The notes under the pieces are model-generated. The model was given only the letters and a program-made list of their open reading frames with translations. It made no database searches and was not told the DNA's origin. DNA of 64,000 bases. Source: Symbiodinium sp. CCMP2592. Lineage: Eukaryota > Sar > Dinophyceae > Suessiales > Symbiodiniaceae. This document shows, piece after piece, positions 30,889 to 40,218 of this stretch (positions are counted from its first letter, which is position 1; each line of letters opens with the position of its first letter). The translations under genes and the position numbers were made by a program. Location of the stretch: positions 62,001 through 126,000 of the forward strand of contig CAJNDT010006150.1 of assembly GCA_905221615.1 (NCBI GenBank), in the 5' to 3' direction.

Positions 30889-31089
30889 GCTGGGACCTCG
30901 GTCAGTAGTAATGCTTCGCTCCTACGTGCCTCCGAATCAGGCGCGAAGTGACACTTGCCCACGCGCAGGGGAACCTGTGCGGTGCTCGTCCGATGAGCGA
31001 GTTAGCTGACGCACGACTGCTCCCGACTTCAGGGGAAGGCGGCTCGTCAGCGACGAGGAGTTGGCACGTCCGGTAGTTCGAGCGAATTG

Positions 31090-31190
31090 ACCTAGACCCA
31101 GGCGAGGTCTAAATGAATCGAAGGCCTGAGCGCCAAGTGCGGTTGAGGAGGTGAAGGCTCGAGCCCCAAGCGAGGTTTGAGGCAATTGAA
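31090..31190 (+). repeat. degenerate repeat of about 35-40 bp, first cluster (about 3 units)
   Basis: Units carry CGAGGTYTRA, AATGAATCGAAGGC and GAGCCCCAAG words in fixed order. A second cluster with about 7 units is at 33590-33850. Confidence 0.6.
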
Positions 31191-31501
31191 TGCTGAATCC
31201 TCGAGCTTTCTTATTCGGGGTTGTCAATGTCCCCACGGCAGCTGTTTTTTCTCAAGATCAAGATCGTGTAACCGTCGTGTCTGCTCATCGTGGCGTCCTC
31301 GGAAGTGGATCCCAATCCAAGTTTTGTGCATGCCTCCTCGTCTCAGGTCGCTATGGCTGGACTGCCTGGTCGCATCCTCGAGGGTTAATTTCTTCGTTCA
31401 TGTTTTTCCCGCCGTTTCGTGAGGTCCCATCTATGCTGGGCCCGTCGGGGACATTGAGGACGACTGTCCGCAATTCCAGTCCTCGCCTCAGCTCAGCGTG
31501 A
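31190..31501 (+). CDS. weak candidate ORF, unknown
   Basis: An ATG-initiated frame of 103 codons lies in the gene island (includes FSQDQDRVTVVSAHRGVLGS). An overlapping frame is also open. No domain or splice support. Confidence 0.2.
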   Translation: MLNPRAFLFGVVNVPTAAVFSQDQDRVTVVSAHRGVLGSGSQSKFCACLLVSGRYGWTAWSHPRGLISSFMFFPPFREVPSMLGPSGTLRTTVRNSSPRLSSA

Positions 31502-31639
31502 GTCTCGACTCAGTGGTCCTAATCGTCAGGACGTTTTGGGGCTTGCGACTTAGGTACCCGGATTGGTGGACCATGAAGTACACGGCCAAGGCTTTAGACT
31601 TATCGTAGTAAACGACTTGTGGATTAATTGCGTGAGCAG

Positions 31640-31786
31640 GTCTACGACCGCGAGCGCCACCTCCTCAACGACGTTGGCGAAGGCCGGTTTTTCTGTGAGC
31701 TCTGTCAGCTGGTATCGGATTTGACATGTCACGAGGCGACGTTATCTACGATGTGTACGAGAAGGTTGGATATAAAGAGAATTGGA
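31640..31786 (+). CDS. candidate exon with a Cys/His cluster
   Basis: 49 codons after a GTGAGCAG acceptor-like site. The peptide VYDRERHLLNDVGEGRFFCE continues LCQLVSDLTCHE. The FFCELC...TCHE spacing (CxxC then CH) suggests a small zinc-binding unit, but it fits no standard finger exactly. Confidence 0.35.
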
Positions 31787-31805
31787 TAGAAGTATAAATG
31801 CACCA

Positions 31806-31913
31806 GAGGAGTTTGACTTGCGCAAGGTCGAAGCCTGCCGTAACCACCTCGCGGGACCCGTACCGCGTGGCCACCGAGTTATAGTCATCGAACACCGCCT
31901 GAGGCGGGAAACT
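31806..31913 (+). CDS. candidate exon, unknown protein
   Basis: 36 codons, EEFDLRKVEACRNHLAGPVP and on to a TAG at 31914. Protein-like charge pattern. The TAG may be part of an acceptor leading into the next stretch. Confidence 0.3.
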
Positions 31914-31916
31914 TAG

Positions 31917-32195
31917 ATTCGTGCTTGTGCTATCTTCCGCAAGTTCGATCGGCAGGGTACTGAAGTGGTACGCGGACTGGCTGGGCTTCGACGATGTGCA
32001 AGGGCCTTAGTACTCGATCGTCAGTGTGTTCATGTCTCTTCGGTGAGGCGCCACCTGACAAAGCGCGGGGCGGAGACAGTCATCCTACAGCGGATGCGGA
32101 AACCCGCGATCAAGAAGCGTCCGAGGCTCAGAAAGTTATTTGAAAAGCCGGCGATTCGGAGACTCGAACCATCAGGACGGCGGGAGGAGGCCTGA
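31917..32195 (+). CDS. candidate exon, EF-hand-like start then a basic tail
   Basis: Open for 92 codons from just after a CTTAG acceptor-like site to a TGA at 32193. It opens IRACAIFRKFDRQGTEVV, which resembles the first helix and loop of an EF-hand (FxxFDxxGT), but the loop lacks the expected acidic residue at position 12, so calcium binding is doubtful. The C-terminal half is rich in Arg/Lys (MRKPAIKKRPRLRKLFEKP). It could equally be an unrelated basic protein. Confidence 0.33.
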   Translation: MRACAIFRKFDRQGTEVVRGLAGLRRCARALVLDRQCVHVSSVRRHLTKRGAETVILQRMRKPAIKKRPRLRKLFEKPAIRRLEPSGRREEA

Positions 32196-32439
32196 GCGGA
32201 CGGGAAGGCGCATCTTCCGCATGAAAAGTTGCCGAACACAGAATCACAATACACATATGCAAAGATAGATATTCTTCTGGTGTCAAAGGTATATAGACAT
32301 ATATATGTATATACATAGAAATACAGAGAAAGAGAGAGGTAGAGAAATTTATTTTGAACAATGTTGTTGTTGCGTACGTCGCTGCTCGTTCTTCGGAGTT
32401 ATGTCGTTTTTGTTTCTTCTTACTTGCACGTGTAGATAT

Positions 32440-33030
32440 ATGCATGTACAGTCAAAGCGGGAAAGTTGGAAGGTGGTTTACCGAGATTAGTGCATGGCGC
32501 AAGACATTTTCCAACTTTAAGTTTGGCCGTCTATGTTTCATTTCTTCCAAGTTTTATGTCTTCCAACTTTGTTTTCAATTCCAGGAGCCTAGGAGCGTGA
32601 TTTTTAGCGTGCACGAGATGAAAAAAGAGCAGCATTCAGAACCACGTCCAAAATGCTTTGCCCTAAGTACTGTACTGGCACGGAATCGTTTTCCCCCAAG
32701 TACTGGCAGTTCAGTCATAACCACGCCCACAATGCTTCGCTCCGAGTACTGGCGGAATTCAGAATCAATCAACGGCCGCCGGGGAATCGGTTTCCCCCAA
32801 ACGAACGATCGAACCACGGGATCGAACCACGGGGTTGCGGGGCGCTGCGAGGAAAGAAATACGGTGTGTGCCAGGGGGAGTAGACTTGGAAGATCTCACT
32901 AAGACATCATTAAGAGGCTTCCTCCTTTTGGAGACCATGCGGGGTGCCGGACTGCCCAGAACGGAAAGTTGGAAGATTGGGTCTCCGGATCAAGCGTGCC
33001 GGAACGCACTTTCCAACTTTCCGGCATTGA
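32440..33030. repeat. local repeats: AAAGTTGGAAG palindromic words and an 80-bp tandem duplication
   Basis: GAAAGTTGGAAG or its complement occurs near 32462, 32507, 32561, 32966 and 33010. A segment with CAGAACCACGTCCAAAATGC is followed by a diverged copy with CATAACCACGCCCACAATGC, about 32635-32705 and 32710-32800. Overlapping ORFs (32354-32902) are open but show no domain. Confidence 0.55.
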
Positions 33031-33309
33031 CAATAGACATGTAGACGTATATGCAAGCATATCCTGGTGACATGCGTTTTTCGCCTATTCTTTAGAGTTA
33101 GAATGGATCTTAAATTGATGGATATATTTCACATAATGCTTTTCGTCCCACCGAGCCTTTCGTAGTTGTTGTTGTAGTTGGTACTTTGCATCGTGGTCAT
33201 TCTCACATTCGCTATCGTAGACGACCATACATCGATTACAGAGAACAAACTTTGGTGCGTACCTTGATGATCGTCGCTCGGAGTGGTTTCGCGTTGAATT
33301 CTAAATTAG

Positions 33310-33311
<2 letters not shown>

Positions 33312-33377
<66 letters not shown>
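33312..33377. repeat. (TA)n microsatellite
   Basis: About 66 bp of nearly pure TA. Confidence 0.95.
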
Positions 33378-33379
<2 letters not shown>

Positions 33380-33454
33380 CATACTTTGGAATTAGAGACC
33401 ATTTCGCTTCCTGGATAGACTCATTTGACAAGAGTTTTTGTTTTCTCATGCTGG

Positions 33455-33540
33455 TCTTTGTTCGTGTTGTTGTTGTTGTTGCTGTTAGCTTTGGTATCGT
33501 TCGTATCGTCGTCGTCCTCGGGTAGCTGTTGTTGGTCTTG
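33455..33540. repeat. GTT/GTC-rich low-complexity stretch
   Basis: Imperfect GTTGTTGTT and TCGTCGTC runs. The minus-strand ORF over it is an asparagine/aspartate-rich translation of the repeat. Confidence 0.7.
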
Positions 33541-33589
33541 TCGGTTCAAGGCAACGGTGATGACAAGCGAGCGAGGTTTCAAGTGAATT

Positions 33590-33850
33590 GATGACTTAAG
33601 CCACACCCGAGGTTTGACTGAATTCGAGCTTGAGATCAGCGGGGTTGAAGTGAATGGAAAGTTTGATGCCCCAGGCCAGGCTGGACGGAATTGAAGTGAA
33701 CCGAGAAGCTCCAGGCCGGGCTGGACGGAATCGACGTGAATCGAAGGCTTCAGCTCCAAGGGAGGTTTAAGTGAATTGAAGGCTTGAGCCTTATGCGAGG
33801 GTTTAATTGAATTGAAGGCCTGGGAGCCCCAAACAGAGATCGTTGCGCAG
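33590..33850 (+). repeat. degenerate repeat of about 35-45 bp, second cluster (about 7 units)
   Basis: Units share GAGGTTTAAGTGAATTGAAG, then GCTTGAGCC-like words. Matches the cluster at 31090-31190. Confidence 0.65.
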
Positions 33851-33852
33851 GA

Positions 33853-33995
33853 AGCACAGATTTGTCACGAATCGATCATGTTTTGGATTGAAGGCATCCT
33901 GCGAGAGAGCGGGGCCGACATGAAGAGAAGGAGTTTGGCATAACAGATTTGTCACGAAGCGAGCGTGTTTTGGATTGAATGCATCTTGTGAGCGG
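33853..33995 (+). repeat. tandem duplication of about 90 bp
   Basis: ACAGATTTGTCACGAATCGA and GTTTTGGATTGAAGGCATC recur as ACAGATTTGTCACGAAGCGA and GTTTTGGATTGAATGCATC. Confidence 0.65.
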
Positions 33996-34317
33996 TTATT
34001 TCGATACGAAGCGTAGGAACAGTGAGTCTGTTTTGTTGGGTCGACTCTGAATTGTGCTAATGCTATGTATATTTCTACACAGCCGGTTTAGACTTGCAAC
34101 CTGAAATCCTCTTGACTCATTTTTCTGGTTTTTCTATGCAAACCATAAGGACAATCGGTGTAGTCGCCGAACTGCGTGCTGCAGCACATTGAAGCAGATT
34201 GCGCTCAAACTTGTAGCGACGAGAGCTTCATGACTTCCTGCCCATCCTGTCGGCTCTCGAACTGCGCCGTCGTCCTGACCCAAGCAATACGGTGCATTTC
34301 CGCTAGAGCTGTTTAGC

Positions 34318-34558
34318 ATGAAATTGTGTCGAGGTGCGCCTCTTCGGCGTCAAATTGACCGATGCTTGTTCTGCCTGGAGGCAATTCAATGAACTTTGTA
34401 GTAACCGAGTATTGCATTATTTTTTCCTGTCGGAGGACACGGCGGAGCGCTTGTGCGCATTCACACCGTGCGGACATACTGTCTGCGAAGAATGCGCGAC
34501 CAGGATCCAGCAGCGTCGGAGACTGAACGACGCGACGCACCCCGTGCGTGTTTGTGAG
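34318..34558 (+). CDS. RING-finger protein, 5' exons with a GC-AG intron (partial)
   Basis: An ATG at 34318 starts exon 1 (34318-34380, ending CLFCLE). A 55-nt intron (34381-34435) begins GC, has a T-rich tract and ends TGTCGGAG|G. Exon 2 continues in frame as DTAERLCAFTPCGHTVCEEC. The joined product has C16-x2-C19-x13-C33-x-H35-x2-C38-x2-C41, the first six zinc ligands of a C3HC4 RING, with C61 as a possible seventh. RING proteins are usually ubiquitin E3 ligases. The eighth ligand is not found in line. A strong GTGAGT donor at 34554 splits the C61 codon, so the last CxxC may lie on a later exon I could not place. Without the intron, a TGA at 34390 would stop the frame. The ATG could be internal to a longer gene. 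Confidence 0.6.
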
Positions 34559-34690
34559 TTTCTACTTCCAAGGCTCGACCCCTTTGTATCACCTTGCCTT
34601 TCCGGCGGACCTTGGCGATCGCCCTGGGTTCGCTGCAATTCTTGTTGCCGTTCCTTCGTTTACTGCCTCCATAATGCTGCAAACTTTAAG

Positions 34691-34740
34691 GAGCAACGGC
34701 ACCACCGTGGGCGTCCAGCGAAACTGGAACGACCTCGTCG
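34691..34740 (+). CDS. possible small exon of the RING-region gene
   Basis: Lies between a CAAACTTTAAG|G acceptor and a GTGAGT donor at 34741. In one frame the peptide is SNGTTVGVQRNWNDLVG, which could continue in frame (GFATLCDFEVRR) through a 42-nt intron to 34783. Linkage to exon 2 above would need another GC donor. Tentative. Confidence 0.3.
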
Positions 34741-34864
34741 GTGAGTCTTGGTCTTAGTCGACAGCTGAGCGCAAGACGGCGAGGCTTCGCCACCCTGTGC
34801 GACTTCGAGGTGCGACGACGCTCTTGGACGCGACCTCGTCTGTTGCCTCCGGCTGCTGCCTTAG

Positions 34865-35485
34865 ATCGCAGTCGGGCCTTATCGATCAGCTGGCAACCCG
34901 GCGTGCACTCCAAGGACCGATGCAACCTCCTTGGATTTCCAGCAACACGACACCAGTTTTCTCGGTACGTCTGGAGCTTACTTAGAGATCGAGCGAAGGA
35001 CCTGCTCTCTCCAACTCCACTCAGGCGAAGACGACCTTTTTCAGTGGTTGGGCGAAGAGGTGGTCTGGGTTTTCCACCCCAACTTCAACGAGGCGCCGAT
35101 GAGCGACGCGAGCTTTTAGTTTGATGGAAATCAATCCAAGATCAGACGGACGTGCACTCTTCTCAGTGCTGCAAGTGACCGAGACGAACCATCTTGGCCA
35201 ACTCGGCAACTGGAGGCTTCGCCCGCCGGCTCCGGCCGGGTACGTAAGCACCTGGCGCAGGCCATCGGCCTCGGCGAATCGTCGGTGGGCACTGCAGCCA
35301 ATCGCGGCGTGATTTGCCGCGACCGAAAAATGCGAGATGGTGCATGTCGGTCGTCACGCTTATGTGAGCAGGTGCAGGAGGTTGGACCCCGCCTCAACCA
35401 AATCATGGCCGCCAAGCTTAGGCAGCAGCCTAAATATGAAATCTTCATGGCACCTTCGATCAAAACTCTTCAGGAAACCGTTTAG
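34865..35485 (+). CDS. 3' exons of an unknown protein, with a 60-nt GT-AG intron
   Basis: One frame is open for 84 codons, meets a single TAG at 35117, then stays open for 121 codons to a TAG at 35483. A GT-AG intron at 35060-35119 (60 nt, phase 0, acceptor CGAGCTTTTAG) removes the TAG exactly and joins SGEDDLFQWLGEE to FDGNQSKIRR. The C-terminal part is hydrophilic (GSGRVRKHLAQAIGLGESSV; EQVQEVGPRLNQIMAAKL). It may be the 3' end of the RING gene upstream or a separate gene. The true 5' boundary is uncertain, because another + frame is open from 34741 to 35124. No domain is recognised. Confidence 0.5.
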
Positions 35486-35727
35486 GTCCAGTAATTAATT
35501 AAGCTGCATCTTACATCCCGAGCCCTAAACCCTATATTGTATATCAGCCCAAAACCCTGAACCCTATATACCTTGAAAAGTTTAAGAGCTAAACTCCTAA
35601 ACCAAACCCTAAACCCGAGCCTTCCGTCCCGAGCCAGGCTTCAGAACGGATACCTCGCAGTTCCGAAACTCATTTCCATGCTCTCTGCCAAGACGGGAAT
35701 GGCTCCTCGGCTTTTCTCAGGGATGCA

Positions 35728-35835
35728 AATGGGAGTTTCCGAAAACAATGGACCCTGATATAGTACCCTAATGAGTAGGACTATTATTATAAGACCCCAA
35801 AATAAGGTACCCCTAATTTTCGGAAACTCCCAAAT
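35728..35835. mobile_element. C-family palindrome, copy 3
   Basis: ATGGGAGTTTCCGAAAACAA at the left, TAATTTTCGGAAACTCCCAA at the right, about 108 bp, full length. Confidence 0.75.
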
Positions 35836-36109
35836 TGAAATACGCGAACACATGACACTGTCACCAAACCCAATAATCCCAAACCTCTTCAGGGAAGCGA
35901 CCTTGACATGTGCATGTTCTTTTGTTTCTTGTAGTGTTGTCTTCTTTTGGGTGTGTGTGTTGCGTGCTGTTATGTTTTCTAGGGATGAGGAGGAGGTCCT
36001 GCTGCAGTTTTCTGATTTATATAGGAGTTTCGGGCCCTTTGCTCCTTTGAGCTGGGGGCTCCTTTACTGATATTTAGGGTGTAAGGTTTAGGGGTAAGTA
36101 AGGCACACT

Positions 36110-36145
36110 GTTCTTGGGTCTTGATGTGTCTGTCGTGTTGTTTGC
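36110..36145 (+). repeat. 36-bp direct repeat, right copy
   Basis: Identical to 29571-29606. The sequence after it differs. Confidence 0.8.
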
Positions 36146-36215
36146 AATTTCTATCTTATGTCATGTCGTGATGTTGTTCGTCAGGGCTTGCGCATTACGT
36201 TATATGTTTTGTTGA

Positions 36216-36380
36216 ACTGTGTGTGTGTGTGTGTGTGTCTGTTTGTTCGTTTGTTTGTTTGTGTGTTTCTTATTTGTTGTTTATGTTTTAATATGTGGGA
36301 TTCGCATGAGGACTTTCGAAAGTTTGAAAGAGGTTCCGTAAGACTTCGGAGCTCGGGGGGGGGGGGGGGGGGGGAGGTTG
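36216..36380. repeat. (TG)n and poly-G low complexity
   Basis: (GT)n at about 36218-36238, TTTGTTTG words after it, and a 20-bp poly-G run at 36355-36374. Confidence 0.9.
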
Positions 36381-36609
36381 AAGTAAAAGACGAAGGTTTT
36401 AGGCATGTTTGGGTTTAGGGTTTAAATTTGGTCTGAGGGCTGAGGGTTTATACGATACAAGGAGCTTGTATTCAGGGTTCGTAAACGTTCGGTATCGAAG
36501 GGTTTCCCTGTTTCTGACAATACCCTACCAGGCGTAAACAGTTCGACCCTTAGGTATACTATGATTAAGCTTCCGAGACTTACGTTAGGTTTTATCTAGT
36601 GTTCTTTAA

Positions 36610-36789
36610 CGTGCTGATGATTGCGTCTTTCCTGTGGGTGTGCAAGTTTCACCAGGACCACTAAGATATCATGCAGGCCCAAATGTTTCTAGACGGACAT
36701 GCTCTCGGGATAACAGGTCTGCAAACATGCGTGTGGCTACTAGAGTACCTAGGCAAGCCGTGCTAAGCGACTATACAGGTCCAGAAGTG
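36610..36789 (+). CDS. candidate exon, unknown protein
   Basis: 60 codons between TAA (36607) and TAA (36790). The peptide includes VSPGPLRYHAGPNVSRRTCS and MRVATRVPRQAVLSDYTGPE. Plausibly coding; no splice sites assigned and no domain. Confidence 0.35.
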
Positions 36790-36813
36790 TAACCTCGGAG
36801 CTTGAATAAGTGA

Positions 36814-37074
36814 AGTCAGAACAGGGTCTTGGGGCGCATTGTACTCGAGTTGTATTTAGGAGCCCTAGCGAAAGCTGTTCTATTTAGCAAGGCCGCCTCT
36901 AAATTCGCACGATCTATACACACCAGAACCAAGCTGGAAGCTCAGGTTTTGGGATTATTGTTTCAGCGTGCCTTCTTGGAAGTACAGTGTTCAACATGGG
37001 CCGAACAACCCCTAATATGGCATTGTATGTTGACCTTACAGACCCTCAACTACGAGTTCTTCCAACCTTCATAA
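36814..37074 (+). CDS. candidate exon, unknown protein
   Basis: 86 codons after a TGA at 36811, with an acceptor-like AAGTCAG ending at 36819, to a TAA at 37072. The peptide has a helical first half (VLELYLGALAKAVLFSKAAS) and a second half rich in aromatic residues (STWAEQPLIWHC). No membrane segment is convincing and no family is recognised. The length makes chance openness less likely than for most stretches here. Confidence 0.42.
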   Translation, partial: SQNRVLGRIVLELYLGALAKAVLFSKAASKFARSIHTRTKLEAQVLGLLFQRAFLEVQCSTWAEQPLIWHCMLTLQTLNYEFFQPS

Positions 37075-37194
37075 GGTTGACGATTTGGAGGTTCTGGGCC
37101 CTAGACCCTCAACCCTAAAACTACACAACCCCTAAACACTAAACCCGAAAACTACCTGAACCCCAAACCCTGAGACAAAAAACCCTAAACCCAG

Positions 37195-37274
37195 GAGGTT
37201 CGGAACACGGTCCGTCAAGTTTTGGAGCCTCTTGGCATGAGCTCTCGTCCTCTTATAAGGGCTCAGGGGACTTA
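37195..37274 (+). CDS. candidate exon ending at a GTAAGT supplied by an A-family element
   Basis: Follows an AACCCAG|G acceptor. The peptide is EVRNTVRQVLEPLGMSSRPL. The frame runs into the left end of A copy 6, where GTAAGT at 37275 overlaps the first in-frame stop. If real, the palindrome provides the 5' splice site. Splicing to the element's own TACTAAG does not give a long open frame downstream. Confidence 0.3.
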
Positions 37275-37424
37275 GTAAGTAGGGCTCCTGCAAGGGACCC
37301 TTAGACGGATCTTTGAAAGGATTCTATAGGCCGGACAAAATTTGGGTTACATGTGAAGTAAGTAGAGTTATGGTAATTGGAAGCTTACCGATAACTTTGC
37401 ATACTAAGTCCCATGGGCCTTTGA
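37263..37424. mobile_element. A-family palindrome, copy 6 (with internal insertion)
   Basis: GGGGACTTAGTAAGTAGGG at the left, ATACTAAGTCCCATGGGCC at the right. The inside carries an extra CCTTTAAAGG-type segment, making it about 160 bp. Confidence 0.6.
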
Positions 37425-37842
37425 GTTGAATGTGGTCAAGCCATCACAACTCTGAAGGTTTGCGACGGTTCAGGTTTTGGGGTTTAGTTAAATCTGTGCG
37501 GTGTGGGTTTCCGGTTGGGAGGCTGTCTGTTAGGGTGTACTTGTGCAGAACAGGTTCCATCATATGATATGCTTCAGTGCTTGTCGTCAAGTGATTGTTC
37601 AACTGACTTTTCGAAGCAGCAGTTTCAACAGTTTTGGGGTGCACGGAGGCCTCCTTGGCAGGGGCAGTGTGCTGCCAGCTAAGCTGCTAAAATCGGTTTC
37701 GGGTTTGGGCGTTGGGGTTCGGGGGTTCGGGTCGGCGTTTAGGGTTTAAAGCTTGTTGTTTGGGAGTCGAAGATGGCGGTGATACCATAGACAGACCATG
37801 AAGGCATAGCAACCGTGAAGTCATACCGTCATACCAACAAAA

Positions 37843-38030
37843 CATGGGACTTTCCGAACATAGGGGACCCAAATATAAGGATCCTTATCATAATGGCCCC
37901 AATTTTGGTGCCCTTAATTGTTGGAAACCCTAAACCCTAAACCCTGTATAGAGCCCTTATAGATCCCTTTAAGGAACCCTTGCAGGGGTCCCTTTAAAGG
38001 AGCCCCTAATTTTCCGAAACTCCCAAATAT
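37843..38030. mobile_element. C-family palindrome, copy 4, interrupted
   Basis: ATGGGACTTTCCGAACATAG at the left and AATTTTCCGAAACTCCCAAA at the right are separated by extra CCCTAAACCC and CCCTTTAAGG segments, so the 100-bp element is stretched to about 188 bp. Confidence 0.55.
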
Positions 38031-38275
38031 CGGGCTTCGGGCACCAAGGGGCCCTCGTGTATGGTCGAGGCCGGGTCAAGGCAACGAACGGCTTGGCAGG
38101 TTTAGGGTTTTAGGGTTTACGGTTTAAAGGTTTAGGGTTTAGGGCTCCAAGCTTTGTGGTTTGGGTTTCCCAGTAAGGAAGCATCTGGCCAAGCTTCGCA
38201 CCGTGGCGGTCTTAGATGTGCCTACGCGAGGCGCGGAAGGGTTCTGACCATCGACGGCGTTGAAACAGATAGAGT

Positions 38276-38391
38276 TACTTAAAGGATCATGGGACTTAGT
38301 AACTAGGGTTATAAGTCCCTTAACTGGGGTTATAAGTAATTAGAAGCATAGTTACCTTAATCATGACCCTAGTCCCATGATCCTTTAAGTA
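38276..38391. mobile_element. A-family palindrome, copy 7
   Basis: ACTTAAAGGATCATGGGACT at the left, AGTCCCATGATCCTTTAAGT at the right: perfect 20-bp inverted ends. Confidence 0.8.
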
Positions 38392-38451
38392 CCCTGCACC
38401 TTAAAGCGTCACATTTGTCTGCTTCGCACTAAGTAGTGAGCCTTGCATCAT

Positions 38452-38590
38452 GGGAGTCATGGGGGATATAAGTCATGGGGACCCTTAGGGGGGTTAGGGC
38501 GAGGGGGGGTTAGGGGACCTTAATGTCCAGAATAAGGACCATCAGGCCTTTTTTAGGAAGTATACTCCCCCTACCCCCCGGGCTTCAGGA
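38452..38590. other. G-rich and C-rich arms, divergent M-like palindrome
   Basis: GGGGGGTTAGGGCGAGGG near the left and ACTCCCCCTACCCCCC near the right suggest a decayed palindrome. Confidence 0.35.
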
Positions 38591-39066
38591 CGGATGGTCT
38601 GGGGTTAAGGATTGACGATTTAGGGCGAAGGAAACCAGGCACTAAGCCCTATATCCTGTAAACCCCCAAGCCCCCCATAGCCCAGAATCCTGGGCCTAAA
38701 CCCATGCGTCTAGGGCATAGCCAAAAAATCTCCGTGCCTCAGTTGGTCCCAATGTACGCGCTGTGAGAGTCTTTCCGCTGCCTTAATATTTCGAAGAGGG
38801 TTTTGTAGAGATACATATGCATACTGATGTACATACATATACAATCTGCTGTGTGATTTTTTTGTTGGACTACATATTTCTATCTTTTTCAGCCGAAGCA
38901 TTCATCATCTTCGCACTCACACCTGGGAAACCTCTACGTTGGTTTCGGGTCCAGGTTTTAGGGCTGTTCTTTAAACCATAGCGGAGATCCTCAATGAAGG
39001 GTCGTGAAGGCCGCCTAAACCTAAGGGCCATGAAGTGAGTAGGGTTTGATAAGAACACGCTAGTCC

Positions 39067-39178
39067 AGAGCCTCCAAAACTGTTTAATCAAGGAATATGC
39101 CTTAGATCTAATTAGGGTTCCTTCTATCATTTCGGGTATGTTCCTTACTTAAGAGGGTAGTTTTGGAGGCTCTGGGAA
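39067..39178. mobile_element. O-like palindrome
   Basis: AGAGCCTCCAAAACTG at the left and AGTTTTGGAGGCTCTGGG at the right, with AAGGAATATGCCTTAGATC inside. Confidence 0.6.
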
Positions 39179-39217
39179 TCAAGAGCCAGCTCTTGGGGTT
39201 TGGTTGCTCCGGCTGAC

Positions 39218-39325
39218 TTCTTGGAGGGGCAGGGGACTTAGTAAGTATGGTTGTAAGTAGAAGTAAATGTCGCTACCCCAATTGTAACCCTACTTATAAC
39301 CCACTTACCAAGTCCCCTCCAAGTA
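39218..39325. mobile_element. A-family palindrome, copy 8 (GGGGCAGGGG subtype)
   Basis: CTTGGAGGGGCAGGGGACTT at the left, then AGTAAGTATGG. CTTACCAAGTCCCCTCCAAG at the right. The subtype is shared with 51861-51993. Confidence 0.75.
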
Positions 39326-39626
39326 AGCCCCTAAACCCGAAACCCCATAGATCCCTTTAAGGAACCCTAGAGATCCATTTAAGGAGCCCTTTAAGAACCC
39401 TTTCTAAGTGCCCTGCCCCTCGAAGTTGACAAGGCCTCGGACATGATTTGCTGCAATGGTCGTCCTCCAAGCATCGGGTGAACCTGATCTACGCCTCTGC
39501 GGCCTCTTCGACGATACCAATGTAGTATAGGGGGCCTTACTAATTAGAATAGGGTTTGGGTGCCCGATAGACTATAACTATAATAAGGAGCCCCCAAAAA
39601 TAGTGTTGGTAGTTGTTTAGGCTTTT

Positions 39627-39729
39627 ACATTAGGAGCCTGATTCAGAAACTTTGGGCCTTTATTAGGGCTCCTTATATGGACCCTGCTCTTTTTGGGCTA
39701 TAGGCCCAGGGTTTCTTAACCAGTTTCTG
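39627..39729. mobile_element. N-family palindrome, copy 1
   Basis: CAGAAACTTTGGGCCTTTAT, GGCTCCTTATATGGACCCTG and CAGGGTTTCTTAACC match 40219-40328 in order. Confidence 0.6.
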
Positions 39730-39905
39730 CATTACCGTGATGCTTTAGCAAAGACGGTGTGAATTAGGATGTTGATTCGAGCTTGTGGTGTCCCGGCCCT
39801 GCTTGAAGGATCAGGAACTTAGTACATGGCACCCTGAACCAGATACTTCCTTGTCGAGAGAGGGGCTGTCAGCGCAAAGTACGGTACATAATAACCGATA
39901 CTAGT

Positions 39906-40175
39906 TTGGTAGTTCTTTACATAAAATTCAGTATAAGATACAGCAAATGCCAAAACCCTATTCTAATCATTGAGGCCCCTATAGTAGGCAACTGGATTGT
40001 GTTGGCTGCCCATGTTGCAGGAATTTGCTCTGGAGGTTTGAAGGCTTCCTGTCTCAAGAGTTTCGGAATGTTTCGAGTGCTCGTCCCGTCGTGCGGCGTT
40101 GACCCTAAACCCGGAACGCAAAAGCAACAAGTAATCCTTGAATGTCCGGGCTCCCTGGCAACCCTACAACCATAA
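39906..40175 (+). CDS. candidate coding stretch, unknown protein
   Basis: An 89-codon open frame (includes GNWIVLAAHVAGICSGGLKA and LVPSCGVDPKPGTQKQQVIL). An alternative reading starts at the CATGTTGCAG|G acceptor and gives LLWRFEGFLSQEFRNVSSAR in another frame. GTAATC at about 40131 could be a donor. Coding is likely somewhere here, but the frame is unresolved. Confidence 0.3.
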   Translation: MVVLYIKFSIRYSKCQNPILIIEAPIVGNWIVLAAHVAGICSGGLKASCLKSFGMFRVLVPSCGVDPKPGTQKQQVILECPGSLATLQP

Positions 40176-40218
40176 ACTGCGTGCCGAAGGCTCCTACCAA
40201 TATGCACAATGTTGCTAA

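Noticed and set aside
35117-35119. TAG readthrough or reassigned stop
   Set aside because: It is the end of a plausible 60-nt intron.
35131-35463. 110-codon minus-strand ORF
   Set aside because: It is antisense to a better + frame with a supported intron.
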